Positions 26,210 through 35,477 are shown, counted from the stretch's first letter. The stretch is 64,000 bases of DNA from a bacterium HR29 (GCA_002898215.1 BEIF01000003.1:124001-188000), one strand, 5' to 3'. Made by a program: numbers and translations. The notes: generated from the sequence alone by a model not told the origin.

Positions 26210-26233
26210 TCCCCCGACGACCACGAAGGGGGA
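26210..26233 (+). promoter_or_regulatory. Small hairpin covering the ribosome site
   Basis: TCCCCC (26210-26215) can pair with GGGGGA (26228-26233), and the G-run is the ribosome site for GTG 26238. Folding would hide it. Confidence 0.35.
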
Positions 26234-26237
26234 TGCC

Positions 26238-27467
26238 GTGGAGCCCTGGGAGACGGAGCTCGTCGAGCGCGTGGGCGCGCTGGCCCGCGAGGAGTTCGCC
26301 CCGCGCGCCGCCCGGTACGACCGCGAAGGAAGCTTCCCGCACGAGAACATCGAGGCGCTGCGGGCCCTCGGCATCCCGGGGATGGCCCTCCCCCGGGAGC
26401 TGGGCGGCCTCGGCATCGGACTGGAGGCGCACGTCCGCATCGTCGAAGCGATCGCCTACGGCGACGGGTCGACCGCTGTCGCCCTGAACATGCACCTGCT
26501 CATCGCCGACTTCCTCCGCTTCCTGCCGCCCTTCCCCCGCCGCGACGCCGTCCTCCGCGACGTCGCCGAATCGGGCGCGCTCATCTGCGGGCCGGGCAGC
26601 ATCCCCGTCGGCGAACTCGACAACCGCCGCAGCGGCTTCACCTTCCGGGAGGTCGAGGGCGGCTTCCGCATCGACGGGCGCTCCGGGTTCGCCTCGGGAA
26701 GCGATGCCGCCCGGTACGTCTTCGTCCCCGGCGTGGTCCCGCGCGAAGGAGTCCGCCCCGACTTCGCCCTCGCCCTCCCCACCGTCGACACGCCCGGCGT
26801 CACCATCGTCCCGAACTGGGATGCCATGGGCCTCCGCGGCACCGCCAGCAACGATGTCGTCCTCGACGACGTCTTCGTGCCCCGGGAGGAGGCGGTGGTC
26901 ATCCCCGCGCCCGTCATCGAAGCGCTCGCCAAGGGGGAGGGCGGCATCGGCCTCACCCCCGACCGCGTCCGTGGCGCCCTCGGCATCCTCGCCATCTGGC
27001 TCGGCCTCGCCCAGGCGGCCCTCGATTTCGCCGTCGAGTACGTGAAGCAGCGGCACGGCTACCTCGCCGGTCCGGGCATCGGCGTCGGTCCCGCTCCCGG
27101 CTACCGCGCGGAGGAGGCGTGGGCGCAGGTCGACCTCGGCCACCTCGACCACTGGGTGGAGACGGGCCGCACCGTGCTCTACGACGCGGTCCGTCGACTG
27201 GGTGCGCCGCCGGCGAGCCAGCACGAGTTCACGCGGATGATGGTTCGCACCGTGTACCACCTGCGGCGGATGGGGGAGGAGGTCGCGAGCGGGGCGATGC
27301 GGGTGTGCGGGGCCCATGCGTACACGAAGAACCGACCGCTCGAGCGGATCGTCCGCGACCTGGTGGGCGGGAACGTGATGGCTTGGAAGACGACCCAGCT
27401 CCTCCAGACCCTCGGGCGGGGCGTCCTGGGGATGCCCATCACCATCACCGGCCCGGCAGGCGCCTGA
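26238..27467 (+). CDS. Acyl-CoA dehydrogenase family protein
   Basis: 409 residues. N-terminal helical domain (LPRELGGLGIGLEA), beta domain with NWDAMGLRGTASNDVVLDDVFVP, and C-terminal four-helix bundle (CGAHAYTKNRPLERIVRDL). It is a flavoprotein of the acyl-CoA dehydrogenase class; the MGLRGTASND and VRDLVGGN variants also occur in FMN/FADH2-using hydroxylases of the same fold, so a monooxygenase-like or desulfurising role cannot be excluded. GTG 26238 with G-rich ribosome site; an upstream ATG at 26233 is out of frame. Co-directional with the lipid-kinase and HAD genes. Confidence 0.88.
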   Translation: MEPWETELVERVGALAREEFAPRAARYDREGSFPHENIEALRALGIPGMALPRELGGLGIGLEAHVRIVEAIAYGDGSTAVALNMHLLIADFLRFLPPFPRRDAVLRDVAESGALICGPGSIPVGELDNRRSGFTFREVEGGFRIDGRSGFASGSDAARYVFVPGVVPREGVRPDFALALPTVDTPGVTIVPNWDAMGLRGTASNDVVLDDVFVPREEAVVIPAPVIEALAKGEGGIGLTPDRVRGALGILAIWLGLAQAALDFAVEYVKQRHGYLAGPGIGVGPAPGYRAEEAWAQVDLGHLDHWVETGRTVLYDAVRRLGAPPASQHEFTRMMVRTVYHLRRMGEEVASGAMRVCGAHAYTKNRPLERIVRDLVGGNVMAWKTTQLLQTLGRGVLGMPITITGPAGA

Positions 27468-27473
27468 GCGGGG

Positions 27474-28838
27474 CTACGCCTCCCGCCAGGTCGTCCCCTC
27501 GGGCGTGTCCTGCAGCTCGATGCCCAGCTCGCCCAGCCGGGCGCGGATGTGGTCGGCGAGGGCGTACTGCTTCGCCGCCCGCAAGGCCGAGCGCACCTCC
27601 ACGAGCAGGTCGATGAAGGGGGCGGCGTCCTGTCGCCGCCGCGGCGGCTCCTGGAGGGTGAGCCCGAGGACCCCGGCCAGCTCCCGCAGCAGCCCCTGGG
27701 CCGCGGCCGTGTCCCGCCCCTCCGCTCGCCCGCGGTTGATGTCCCGCGCCAGCTCGAAGAGCACCGCCAGGGCGCGAGGCGTGTTCAGGTCGTCCTCCAT
27801 GGCGGCGGTGAACCGCTCGCGGAGGGCCGCGAGCGGCAGCTCCAGGGGCGGGCCGGGGGGCGCCGGCGCCAGCGCGGCCTCGCGCAGGCGCTCGGCGCCC
27901 GCCCGGGCCGCCTCCATCGCCTCCTCCGAGAAGGTCGCCGGCGTCCGGTAGTGGCTCTGGAGCACGAAGGTCCGGAAGGCGTCCGGCCCCCAGCGGTCCA
28001 GCGCCTCGCCGATGGACACCACGTTCCCCAGCGACTTCGACATCTTCTCGCCGCTCAGCTGCAGGAGGGCGTTGTGCACCCAGATGGACGCGAACGGCTT
28101 CCCGGTGAGCGCCTCCGTCTGGGCGATCTCGTTCTCGTGGTGGGGGAAGATGAGGTCCGCTCCGCCGCCGTGGATGTCGATCTGCTCGCCCAGGGTGTGG
28201 TAGGCCATCACCGAGCACTCGATGTGCCAGCCGGGGCGCCCCGGCCCCCACGGGCTCGGCCAGGAAGGCTCTCCCGGCTTCGCCGCCTTCCAGAGGGCGA
28301 AGTCCAGCGGGTCCTCCTTCCGCTCCAGCGGGTCGACCCGGGCCCCCGCTTTCAGCTCGTCGATGCGGCGGTGGGAGAGCTTCCCGTAGGCGGGCCAGCT
28401 CCGCACCCGGAAGTAGACGTCGCCCCCCGCTTCGTAGGCGTGCCCCCGGGCGACGAGCCCCTCGATGAAGGCGACGATCTCCGGGATGAACTCCGTGACC
28501 CGCGGGTAGACCGTGGCCGGCAGCACGTTCAGACGGTGGAGGTTCGCCAGGTAATCCTCGATGTGCTCCGCCGCCAGGTCGGCGATGCTCACGCCCAAGG
28601 CGTTCGCCCGTTCGATGAGCTTGTCGTCGATGTCGGTGAAGTTCTCCACGTGGCGCACGCGGTGCCCCCGCCATTCGAGGAAGCGCCGGAGGACGTCGAA
28701 GACCACCGCCTTCAGGGCGTGGCCCACGTGCGCCCGGCTGTACGGGGTGAGGCCGCAGACGTACATCCGCACGCCGCCCGCGGGGTCGATGGGGAGGAGG
28801 GGCTTCTTCTCGCCGCTCAGGGTGTCGGTGAGGCGCAC
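27474..28838 (-). CDS. cysS: Cysteine--tRNA ligase
   Basis: 454 residues. Class I synthetase: signature HVGH (37-40, a variant of HIGH), KMSKS (265-269), zinc/cysteine-binding residues Cys28, Cys208 and the FPHHENEIAQ segment, and WHIECSVM. It charges tRNA-Cys. It follows cysE by 41 bp on the same strand; the coupling of cysteine synthesis and charging is seen in many bacteria. No T-box leader is visible before cysE, where only 56 bp separate it from the divergent gene. Confidence 0.97.
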   Translation of the reverse strand: MRLTDTLSGEKKPLLPIDPAGGVRMYVCGLTPYSRAHVGHALKAVVFDVLRRFLEWRGHRVRHVENFTDIDDKLIERANALGVSIADLAAEHIEDYLANLHRLNVLPATVYPRVTEFIPEIVAFIEGLVARGHAYEAGGDVYFRVRSWPAYGKLSHRRIDELKAGARVDPLERKEDPLDFALWKAAKPGEPSWPSPWGPGRPGWHIECSVMAYHTLGEQIDIHGGGADLIFPHHENEIAQTEALTGKPFASIWVHNALLQLSGEKMSKSLGNVVSIGEALDRWGPDAFRTFVLQSHYRTPATFSEEAMEAARAGAERLREAALAPAPPGPPLELPLAALRERFTAAMEDDLNTPRALAVLFELARDINRGRAEGRDTAAAQGLLRELAGVLGLTLQEPPRRRQDAAPFIDLLVEVRSALRAAKQYALADHIRARLGELGIELQDTPEGTTWREA

Positions 28839-28879
28839 GAAGCGAGTCTACCCTGCTCCGGCGGAAGGGTCGCCGGCCC

Positions 28880-29581
28880 TCACTCCCCCGTCTCCCGGTG
28901 GGCCGGCTCCCCGGCTGGAGCGTGATGGCCGTCGTGGAGGCCGCGGACGTGCGCCTCGAGGTGCTCCACCAGCCGCTGCAGCTCCTGCACCCGCCGGTCG
29001 AGCTCGTTCAGCCGCTCCCATTCGGGGTCGGGCAGCCGCTGGATGGTGTTGTTCGACGTATCCCGGAAGGCCACGATGTGGCCGGGCACGCCCACCACCG
29101 TCGCGTTCGCCGGGACGCTCGTCACCACCACCGAGCCCGCCCCGATCTGGGTGTTCTCGCCGATGGTCACCGCGCCGATGACCTTCGCCCCCGCGCCCAC
29201 CACCACGCCCCGCTCCAGGGTCGGGTGGCGCTTCACCCGCAGGGTGCTCGTCCCGCCCAGCGTGACCCCCTGGTAGAGGGTGACGTCGTCGCCGATCTCC
29301 GCCGTCTCGCCGATGACCACGCCCATGCCGTGGTCGATGAAGAAGCGGCGGCCGATCTTCGCCCCCGGGTGGATCTCGATGCCGGTGAGGAAGCGCGCCA
29401 GGTGCATGATCCCTCGCGGCAGGAGCGGCACCCCCCGGCGGTGGAGGGCGTGGGCCACCCGGTGGAAGAGGCGGGCGTGGAAGCCGGGGTAGAAGAGCAC
29501 GACCTCCAGCCAGCTCCGCGCCGCCGGGTCGCGCTCCAGCGCGGCCTGGATGTCTTCCTTGATCTCCTGGAGGAGCGACAT
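28880..29581 (-). CDS. cysE: Serine O-acetyltransferase
   Basis: 233 residues. Makes O-acetylserine, the carbon skeleton for cysteine. Seen: N-terminal helices, [20 protein letters not shown] with the active His, and hexapeptide repeats (left-handed beta-helix) to [11 protein letters not shown]-terminal extension of about 55 residues ([19 protein letters not shown]...) looks like a short coiled coil and is longer than in E. coli CysE; it may change cysteine feedback or partner binding. TATCGT lies 8 nt upstream. In operon with cysS. Confidence 0.95.
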   Translation of the reverse strand: MSLLQEIKEDIQAALERDPAARSWLEVVLFYPGFHARLFHRVAHALHRRGVPLLPRGIMHLARFLTGIEIHPGAKIGRRFFIDHGMGVVIGETAEIGDDVTLYQGVTLGGTSTLRVKRHPTLERGVVVGAGAKVIGAVTIGENTQIGAGSVVVTSVPANATVVGVPGHIVAFRDTSNNTIQRLPDPEWERLNELDRRVQELQRLVEHLEAHVRGLHDGHHAPAGEPAHRETGE

Positions 29582-29589
29582 CGCCTTCG

Positions 29590-29595
29590 ACGATA
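29590..29595 (-). promoter_or_regulatory. -10 hexamer of cysE
   Basis: TATCGT on the minus strand ends 8 nt before ATG 29581; a GAAGG in the gap could also act as a ribosome site. Confidence 0.35.
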
Positions 29596-29625
29596 CCGCG
29601 GAATGCCGGCCCCCGAAAGCGGCGG

Positions 29626-29631
29626 TACCAT
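29626..29631 (+). promoter_or_regulatory. -10 hexamer, probable leaderless start
   Basis: TACCAT ends 6 nt before GTG 29638. Confidence 0.45.
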
Positions 29632-29637
29632 CCGCCC

Positions 29638-30813
29638 GTGACCTCCGTCACCGGCCGCGTCGCCGCCCTCCGCTTCGTCGTCGCCCTCGGCGTCGTCTCC
29701 CTCCTGGCCGATGCCACCTACGAGGGGGCGCGCTCCATCCTGGGGCCGTACCTCGCCGCCCTCGGTGCGGGCGCGGCCGCGGTGGGGGTGGTCGCCGGGG
29801 CGGGCGAACTGGCCGGCTACCTCCTCCGCCTCGTCGCCGGGTACGCTGCCGACCGTCTCCGTCGGCCCTGGCTCCTCGTCGGTGCGGGGTACACCCTCAA
29901 CCAGCTCGCCGTGCCGTTCCTCGCCCTGGCGGGGAGCTGGCCGGCCGCTGCCGGGCTGGTGGTGGCGGAGCGGGCGGGGAAGGCGCTCCGCGCCCCCGCC
30001 CGCGACGCCGTCCTGGCGTCCGCGGCCGAGCCGCTCGGCCGCGGCCGCGCCTTCGGCCTCCACGAGGCCCTCGACCAGGCCGGGGCGGTGGCCGGTCCCC
30101 TGGCCGTGGCCGGCTTCGTGGCCTGGCTCGGCGGCGAGCGGGCCGCCCTCGCCCTCCTGGCCGTCCCCGCGGCCCTCTGCCTCGCCGCCCTGGCCGTCGC
30201 CCGGCGGCTCGAACCCTCCCCGGCGGGGTTCGACCCCCCGGCGGCCGGGGCCGCCGCCGGGACGGGGCCCCTCCTTACGCCCGCCTTCCGCTGGTACCTG
30301 GCCGGGGCGGCGCTCTTGGGGCTCGGCTTCGCCGACTTCCCCCTCCTCGCCTTCCACCTCGAGCGGGAGGGGGTGGTGGGGGCCGCCGCCGTCCCGGCCC
30401 TCTACGCCCTCGCCATGGGCGTCGATGCTGCCGCCGCCCTCGTCGCCGGCGAGTGGTACGACCGTGCCGGGCCGGGCACGACCGCTCTCGCGGGCCCGCT
30501 GGCCGCGGCCGCCCCCGCCCTCGTCTTCCTCGGGGGGACGGGCGCGGCGGTCGTGGGCGTGGCTCTCTGGGGCGCGGCCATGGGCGTGCAGGAGTCGACC
30601 CTACGGGCGGGGGTGGCCCGCGCCGCCCCTGCCGGCCGGGTGGCCACCGCCTACGGCCTCTTCCACGCCGTCTTCGGGCTCGCCTGGTTCGCCGGGTCGG
30701 CGGCCATCGGGGCGCTCTACGGCGCCGCGCCCGCGGCGGCCGCAGCCTTCGCCGCGGCCGCCTGTGGGGGCGGCGCCGTCATCCTCGCTGCCTCGGGTCG
30801 GCGCGTCCCTTAG
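29638..30813 (+). CDS. MFS transporter
   Basis: 391 residues, about 12 transmembrane helices. Between helices 2 and 3 the MFS motif is [19 protein letters not shown]; the start [21 protein letters not shown] is typical of a subgroup of uncharacterised drug/solute exporters. Substrate unknown. GTG start directly after a -10 hexamer. The 3-prime end overlaps by 4 bp the convergent zinc-ribbon gene. Confidence 0.88.
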   Translation: MTSVTGRVAALRFVVALGVVSLLADATYEGARSILGPYLAALGAGAAAVGVVAGAGELAGYLLRLVAGYAADRLRRPWLLVGAGYTLNQLAVPFLALAGSWPAAAGLVVAERAGKALRAPARDAVLASAAEPLGRGRAFGLHEALDQAGAVAGPLAVAGFVAWLGGERAALALLAVPAALCLAALAVARRLEPSPAGFDPPAAGAAAGTGPLLTPAFRWYLAGAALLGLGFADFPLLAFHLEREGVVGAAAVPALYALAMGVDAAAALVAGEWYDRAGPGTTALAGPLAAAAPALVFLGGTGAAVVGVALWGAAMGVQESTLRAGVARAAPAGRVATAYGLFHAVFGLAWFAGSAAIGALYGAAPAAAAAFAAAACGGGAVILAASGRRVP

Positions 30814-30965
30814 CTGGTCGCCCATTCGAAGACGGAGCCGAGCTGCTTGCCGCACTTCGGGCAGAGGAGCTCCACCACCACCTGGTGGCTTCCTTCGATC
30901 TTCCGCTTGTTCGTGCGGCACTTCACCCGCTCGCCGCAGGCGTAGCACTCCTTCTCGTACGACAT
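30810..30965 (-). CDS. Small zinc-ribbon protein
   Basis: 51 residues: MSYEKECYACGERVKC at the start and LLCPKCGKQLGSV near the end give two CxxC pairs that should bind one zinc. ATG 30965 is preceded by GGGTGGAG. Too short for a family name. It could be a nucleic-acid or ribosome-associated ribbon. Its promoter region contains a perfect CIRCE operator, so it may be a heat-shock gene. Confidence 0.7.
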   Translation of the reverse strand: MSYEKECYACGERVKCRTNKRKIEGSHQVVVELLCPKCGKQLGSVFEWATS

Positions 30966-31020
30966 GCTCCACCCTCTGTCTGCCGTGCAATGCGTGCGTC
31001 GCGGCCGCGCGCCCACCATC

Positions 31021-31047
31021 TTAGCACTCCCTTGACGTGAGTGCTAA
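31021..31047. promoter_or_regulatory. CIRCE operator (HrcA binding site)
   Basis: TTAGCACTC-N9-GAGTGCTAA, a perfect match to the CIRCE consensus, between two divergent genes (zinc ribbon ATG 30965, acetate transporter ATG 31115). -10-like hexamers overlap both arms: TAAGCT (31045-31050) for the plus strand and TAAGAT (minus strand, 31018-31023), so HrcA binding would block both promoters. CIRCE normally marks groE and dnaK operons; neither is next to this site. Confidence 0.93.
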
Positions 31048-31114
31048 GCTGGCGGGTGGAGGGATGACAGCGGGGCGTGGGGCCCACAACCCCGACGCTG
31101 TCCGGAGGTGATGC

Positions 31115-31834
31115 ATGGCAGAGCAGGCGATGCAGATGCCCGCAGGGGCGCGTCCAATCGAGGTCGAACGGGAGCGTGAGGTGTTGGCGGAGGCCCAGGT
31201 GGCCTCGGTGGCCAGTCCGCTCGCGCTCGGCTTCGCCGCCTTCGCCCTGCCCCTCTTCGTGTGGGGCGTGATCCTCGCCGGGTTCTTCGACCGGGCGACG
31301 GCGGTCTCGTTCCTCATCCCCATCGCCCTCATGTACGGTGGTCTGGCCCAGGTGGCCGGGGCGATGTGGGCCTTCCGGAAGCACGATGGCCTGTTGGCCA
31401 CCGTGTTCGGTTCGTACGGAGCCTTCTGGCTCACCTACGGCACGCTCCTCTGGATGGAGAAGGCGGAGTTCCTGGCCTTCGGCGCCGACCGGAACGGGCT
31501 GATGAGCCTCTTCTTCGCCGCCTGGGCGGTGTTCGGCGTCTACGCCTGGCTCGCCTCGATGGCTCGCGGGCGGGAGATGAACTACGCCATGGCGGCGGCG
31601 CTCCTCGGTGCGGCGGCCACGTTCGTGCTGGCGGCCATCGCCCACGGCACCGACGCGGACGCCTGGTACAAGGTGGCCGGGTGGGTGGCGATGGTGACGG
31701 CGGCGGCCGGGTGGTACACCTCGGCCGCGGCGGCCATCAACCACGCCATCGCCCGGATGATCGTCCCGACCCATGCGGCGCCGCTCGGGACGGAGATCGA
31801 GCGGATCGAGCGGCACCGGGAGCACCTGGTGTGA
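31115..31834 (+). CDS. GPR1/FUN34/YaaH (SatP) family acetate/succinate transporter
   Basis: 239 residues with six transmembrane helices. SPLALGFAAFALPLFVWG replaces the usual NPAPLGL motif at the first helix, and FGSYGAFWLTYGTLLW is typical of the family. N-terminus of about 30 residues is cytosolic and charged. It would take up acetate, succinate or similar small acids with protons. ATG 31115 has GGAGGTGATG upstream. The gene is controlled by the CIRCE site 68 bp upstream if HrcA exists in this organism. Confidence 0.85.
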   Translation: MAEQAMQMPAGARPIEVEREREVLAEAQVASVASPLALGFAAFALPLFVWGVILAGFFDRATAVSFLIPIALMYGGLAQVAGAMWAFRKHDGLLATVFGSYGAFWLTYGTLLWMEKAEFLAFGADRNGLMSLFFAAWAVFGVYAWLASMARGREMNYAMAAALLGAAATFVLAAIAHGTDADAWYKVAGWVAMVTAAAGWYTSAAAAINHAIARMIVPTHAAPLGTEIERIERHREHLV

Positions 31835-32569
31835 GCCCATCCGGGCCCCGTGCCCCCTGTCTCCCCCGCCGCCTTCCCTCGCCCGACCCTCCGCCCCCGT
31901 CCCCCTGCCGCCGGCGGGGGACGTTTTCTTCTCCCCCGTAGGGACACGGGGGGCCTCGGGTGGCGGAGGGCCGGCGAGCGAGGGCGCGCCGGCGCCGAGG
32001 CGGGACGGCGCCGTGTCACCCTGCCGGCGGCGAGGGCGCTGTTGCGATGGCGCGCCGAGGTCCTGGCGGTGAGGCCGCATCGGCGGCGGCCGGCCGGCTC
32101 CGAGAGGCTCCTCCGACCGGCGCCCCGCGGGCGGCGGCGGTGGGGGGTGGAAGCTCCCTCGACCGCACCCCCTGGGGCCGTGCCTCGTCGATTCCACCTC
32201 CGCGCCGTCCCGGCCGGCGGTGGGGCTGGACGCCCCTTCCGGTCGGGAGCCTGCCCGCCGCGGGACCGACGCGGCGCCGGGAGGGGTTCTTCGCCGCCCG
32301 CGGTGGACGCCCCCGGAAGGGGTTCCTCCCCGGGCGGGGGGCGTGGCCGTCCACCGCATCCCGTCCCGTCGCGCCCTCGCCGAGCGCTTCGTCCTCGACG
32401 GGGCCCGTGCCGCCCGACCCGCCGGCCCGAGGGGCTTCCGGCGGCGCCGGCTCCCTCTCCCGAGGCGCGTGGCAGAGGGGGAAGGCGTAGAGGAAGTTAA
32501 CCCGCGGTCCGGCCGAGCGTTATCCCCTTGCGGAACGGTTCGTGGGGAGTGGTGGCTCCCGCGGGGGCG
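31835..32569. other. Gene-poor, extremely GC-rich stretch
   Basis: About 0.7 kb with no supported gene. Every long frame here is Arg/Pro/Gly/Ala-rich in all phases, has no ribosome site, and matches no family by eye. It contains several short inverted repeats typical of very GC-rich DNA. I see no tRNA or known riboswitch in it. Confidence 0.5.
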
Positions 32570-32598
32570 TTGACCCTATGCCGGTGGGGGCGTACCGT
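32570..32598 (+). promoter_or_regulatory. Promoter candidate of the DUF11-like surface gene
   Basis: TTGACC (32570-32575), 17-nt spacer, TACCGT (32593-32598). It would give a leader of about 270 nt before ATG 32873, containing hairpins with arms GGGGCGG/CCGCCCC (32763-32780) and CGCTCG/CGAGCG (32843-32859). Confidence 0.5.
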
Positions 32599-32872
32599 TC
32601 CCTGCGGACTGGCGGGGCCGGCGGGAAGCCGGGCCCCAGCTCGGCATTCCGGTGCGGGCGGCGAGCCCGGCCGTGAGGAAAGGGGGGATGCCCGGGCGCC
32701 CGGGCTGGTGGAGGCCTGGAGGGGGCGCCCACGGAGAGGATGGAGGGAACCGAAGACGCCTGGGGGCGGGCGACCGCCCCGAAGGAGGCGGGCCGGTGCC
32801 GCGGGAGCGGCTGGGGGTCCGGCGGGGCGAAGGCCCCGAGAACGCTCGCAACACGAGCGAGAGGGAGAACGG

Positions 32873-34798
32873 ATGACAGAGCTAGGAACGTACTTCGGGA
32901 AGCGGGCGGTGGCCCTGGGGGCCATCGTCGCGCTCCTCCTCGCCGGCTTCGCCGCCCTCGCCCAGCAGCAGGCGGCGAAGGCGACCATTACTTCGTCCAC
33001 GTTGACCGTGGACGTAAAGAACGTCTCGCCGCCGGCGGGCGGGAAGATCATTTACAAACTCACATGGACCGAGGACGGCACGGCGACCGACTATCAGGTC
33101 CGCGTGACGAACCTCGGGAACCTCGACGGCTGCACGAACGCGAGTTTATCCGTCACGGGCATTGCGGCTGCCAGCATAAGTACCTGCAGTACCGTAACGC
33201 TGCCATTCGGTGGCGGGACGTACATCTACTGGAACGTCACCGACAACACCGATACAGGCTCCATCACCGCCACGGTCGTACTCCAGGTCAGCGCGGGTGC
33301 GTCCGTGGGTGCCTCTATCCAGCCCACCTTTACCCTGCTGCAGACCGTGGGGTCGAACACGTATAGCCTCAGCGCTACCGCTCCTGCTCGGGCGGTCGGG
33401 AGCGCAACTGTCACGCCCACTGCTACCGAAGCGGTTGCCGGGCAGCAGGTCACCTTTACCTTCACGCTGCCGCCGGGGTGGACGTGCGGCAATGACGGCA
33501 CCGAAGACCCGACTCGCGCCTGTGTGGCCGCGGACGTTACGAGTGGACTCTCATCTCCGGTCGTGAGCGTGTCCGACACGAACCTCTACGCTCCGGCGAC
33601 CGTCACCGTAACGGGCCAGCCTAGCGGCGTGGGCCTCAATACGGTATCTCTCGACGTGCAGTACCATGGCGACGCCGACAACGCAGGCGACAACAACGCA
33701 ATCGCTACTGATGTTTCGGCGACGTTGAGGGTTTGGATCGGCCTCAATGGGACCCTTCCCACGCCCACGTTCGCTGGCGGCAGCGCATCGTACCAGGTCG
33801 AGATTGCGAACCTCACGGGGCAGGATGCTTCGGCCGGCACGGTGGCCGTGACGGTCACCTTCCCGCCGGAGTTCACGAGCGCCACCGCGCCGAGCATTTC
33901 CGGCTGGAGCTGCTCCGCCAGTGGACTGGTGGTTTCGTGCACTTCGAGCGGTACCACCACGATTAACAACGGCGACACGGTCACGCTCTCGGGGTTCGCC
34001 GGCGTGCTGAGCCCGAACACCGGGAGCAGCTCGCGGTCCATCACCGTCCAGGCCCAGGTGACGTTCACGAACCTGATCTCCGGCCCGGTGACGAAGACGG
34101 CGACGAGGACTGACACTCAGGACAAGGCGGGCTCGGTGAGCGTGACGGCGAACCCGACCGTCATCCCGAGCGCCGGCTCCTCAGTGGTCCAATGGACCGT
34201 GAGCGTTTCCAACGACACGGGAAGCTCGGTCGCCGCCGCAAACGTCTCCTTCCAGTTCAAGGCGCCGCCGGGCACGCTCGCGACGAACGTCGTGCCGGCT
34301 TCCGGCTGGTCCTGCACGGTCGCTGACGCCGAGACGGTGAACTGCAGCCGCACGGCGTCGCTCGCGACGGGTTCGACTTCGGTCGGCACGTTCGTGACGC
34401 AGGTGCCCGCGAACGCCTCGGCGACCATCGTCACGCGGACGGCCACGGCCACCCTCGGGCTCACCGTCGGCTCGACGACCTACACGCTCCAGGGCTCGGC
34501 GAACGCGCTCCATCCGGGCACGGGCCAGCCGAACGTCACCTACAACCTCGTCTTCGGCTGGAACCTCATCACCTGGGGCGGCCAGACGACGGCCGTGAAC
34601 GGCCCGAACGGGCTCGGCAGCATCGTGGCCAACGTGAGCGCGGTGTACACGTTCGACGCCGCCGCGCAGACCTGGCTTGCCTGGTTCCCGGGCGGTGGGC
34701 CGGCGAACACGTTGACGACCCTGCAGCACGGCACGGCGTACTTCGTCTACGTCACCAACCCGGCTGGGGTCACGCTGACCGTTCCGGCGGGCCCGTAA
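32873..34798 (+). CDS. Secreted DUF11-like repeat protein
   Basis: 641 residues. Signal/anchor at the N-terminus (LGAIVALLLAGFAALAQQQ), followed by about four Ig-like DUF11-type units rich in Thr, Ser and Val, with recurrent GWSC (or GWTC) motifs at the end of a strand, then a C-terminal domain (GWNLITWGG ... QTWLAWFPGG ... GTAYFVYV) that I associate with Chloroflexi surface proteins. No LPxTG-like tail. Its bases are less GC-rich than the neighbours, as expected for Thr/Ser/Asn-rich secreted proteins. Likely a cell-wall or S-layer-type component. Long leader and strong 3-prime hairpin suggest high expression. Confidence 0.78.
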   Translation: MTELGTYFGKRAVALGAIVALLLAGFAALAQQQAAKATITSSTLTVDVKNVSPPAGGKIIYKLTWTEDGTATDYQVRVTNLGNLDGCTNASLSVTGIAAASISTCSTVTLPFGGGTYIYWNVTDNTDTGSITATVVLQVSAGASVGASIQPTFTLLQTVGSNTYSLSATAPARAVGSATVTPTATEAVAGQQVTFTFTLPPGWTCGNDGTEDPTRACVAADVTSGLSSPVVSVSDTNLYAPATVTVTGQPSGVGLNTVSLDVQYHGDADNAGDNNAIATDVSATLRVWIGLNGTLPTPTFAGGSASYQVEIANLTGQDASAGTVAVTVTFPPEFTSATAPSISGWSCSASGLVVSCTSSGTTTINNGDTVTLSGFAGVLSPNTGSSSRSITVQAQVTFTNLISGPVTKTATRTDTQDKAGSVSVTANPTVIPSAGSSVVQWTVSVSNDTGSSVAAANVSFQFKAPPGTLATNVVPASGWSCTVADAETVNCSRTASLATGSTSVGTFVTQVPANASATIVTRTATATLGLTVGSTTYTLQGSANALHPGTGQPNVTYNLVFGWNLITWGGQTTAVNGPNGLGSIVANVSAVYTFDAAAQTWLAWFPGGGPANTLTTLQHGTAYFVYVTNPAGVTLTVPAGP

Positions 34799-34812
34799 GC
34801 AGCCTCGATACG

Positions 34813-34849
34813 CCTTGGCGGGGGGAAGACGTCTTTCCCCCCGCCAAGG
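34813..34849 (+). terminator. Terminator-type hairpin after the surface gene
   Basis: Perfect 15-bp arms (34813-34827 with 34835-34849) and a 7-nt loop, 14 nt after the stop of the DUF11-like gene. No U tract. Confidence 0.75.
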
Positions 34850-34914
34850 AGGCGGGGATTGGGGCCCTCCGTCCGGCTGCGAATCGGGAGGCCTAACGAA
34901 GGAGGAATGGAACC

Positions 34915-35457
34915 ATGAGCGTGATGCGAACCGTGCCTAAGGTGCTGGTGGCGATGGTGACGGCCGTCGGCGTGGCCGCGGGCGCGTGGGTGTTCGGCGG
35001 CTCGGTGGCTTCGGCTCAACCCGTGCCGCCAGCTGTCTTCTCGGGAAGCGTGACCATCGGCGGGAACCCCGCTCCGGCGGGGACCGTGGTGGTGGCGTAC
35101 CTCGGGAACACCGCCTGCGGGACGACGATCGTCAGCACCCCAGGCCAGTACGTGCTCCAGTGCGCCGGCGGCCAGGTGGGCGACACGGTCACCTTCACGG
35201 TGAACGGCCAACCGGCCGGGAGCGGCACCTGGAACAACACCCAGCTGAACACGGTCAACCTGGTGGTGGAAGAGCGCACGCCGACGCCCACGGCGACGCC
35301 GACGCGGACGCCCACGCCGCGGGCGCCGCGGACGGGCTCCGGGATGGAGGCGGACGGCGGCACGGCGGGCGGCGGGATGCTCCCGCTGGCCCTCCTCGGC
35401 GTCGCCCTCCTCGGCCTCGGCGCTGCCGGCGCCGTGGCGGCCCGCCGCGCGCGGTAG
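34915..35457 (+). CDS. Secreted protein with TP linker and PRTG-type C-terminal anchor
   Basis: 180 residues. Signal peptide (about 1-34, VASAQ cleavage), one beta-sandwich-like domain (VFSGSVTIGGNPAPAGTVV), a [14 protein letters not shown] linker, then APRTGSG followed by 20 hydrophobic residues and a basic tail (AARRAR). The tail order (PRTG motif, membrane helix, basic residues) is like a sortase sorting signal. A second protein with PPRTGTG and the same order is at 57828. AAGGAGG ribosome site at 34899-34905. Bounded by strong terminators on both sides. Confidence 0.75.
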   Translation: MSVMRTVPKVLVAMVTAVGVAAGAWVFGGSVASAQPVPPAVFSGSVTIGGNPAPAGTVVVAYLGNTACGTTIVSTPGQYVLQCAGGQVGDTVTFTVNGQPAGSGTWNNTQLNTVNLVVEERTPTPTATPTRTPTPRAPRTGSGMEADGGTAGGGMLPLALLGVALLGLGAAGAVAARRAR

Positions 35458-35477
35458 CGGTACCGCACCAGAACGCC

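Noticed and set aside
29582-29637. T-box leader for cysE-cysS
   Set aside because: Only 56 bp lie between the divergent starts, too short, and no T-box core sequence.
31850-32500. 216-codon plus-strand frame and overlapping frames in the gene-poor stretch
   Set aside because: Arg/Pro/Gly-rich in all frames, no ribosome site, no family pattern; product of extreme GC content.
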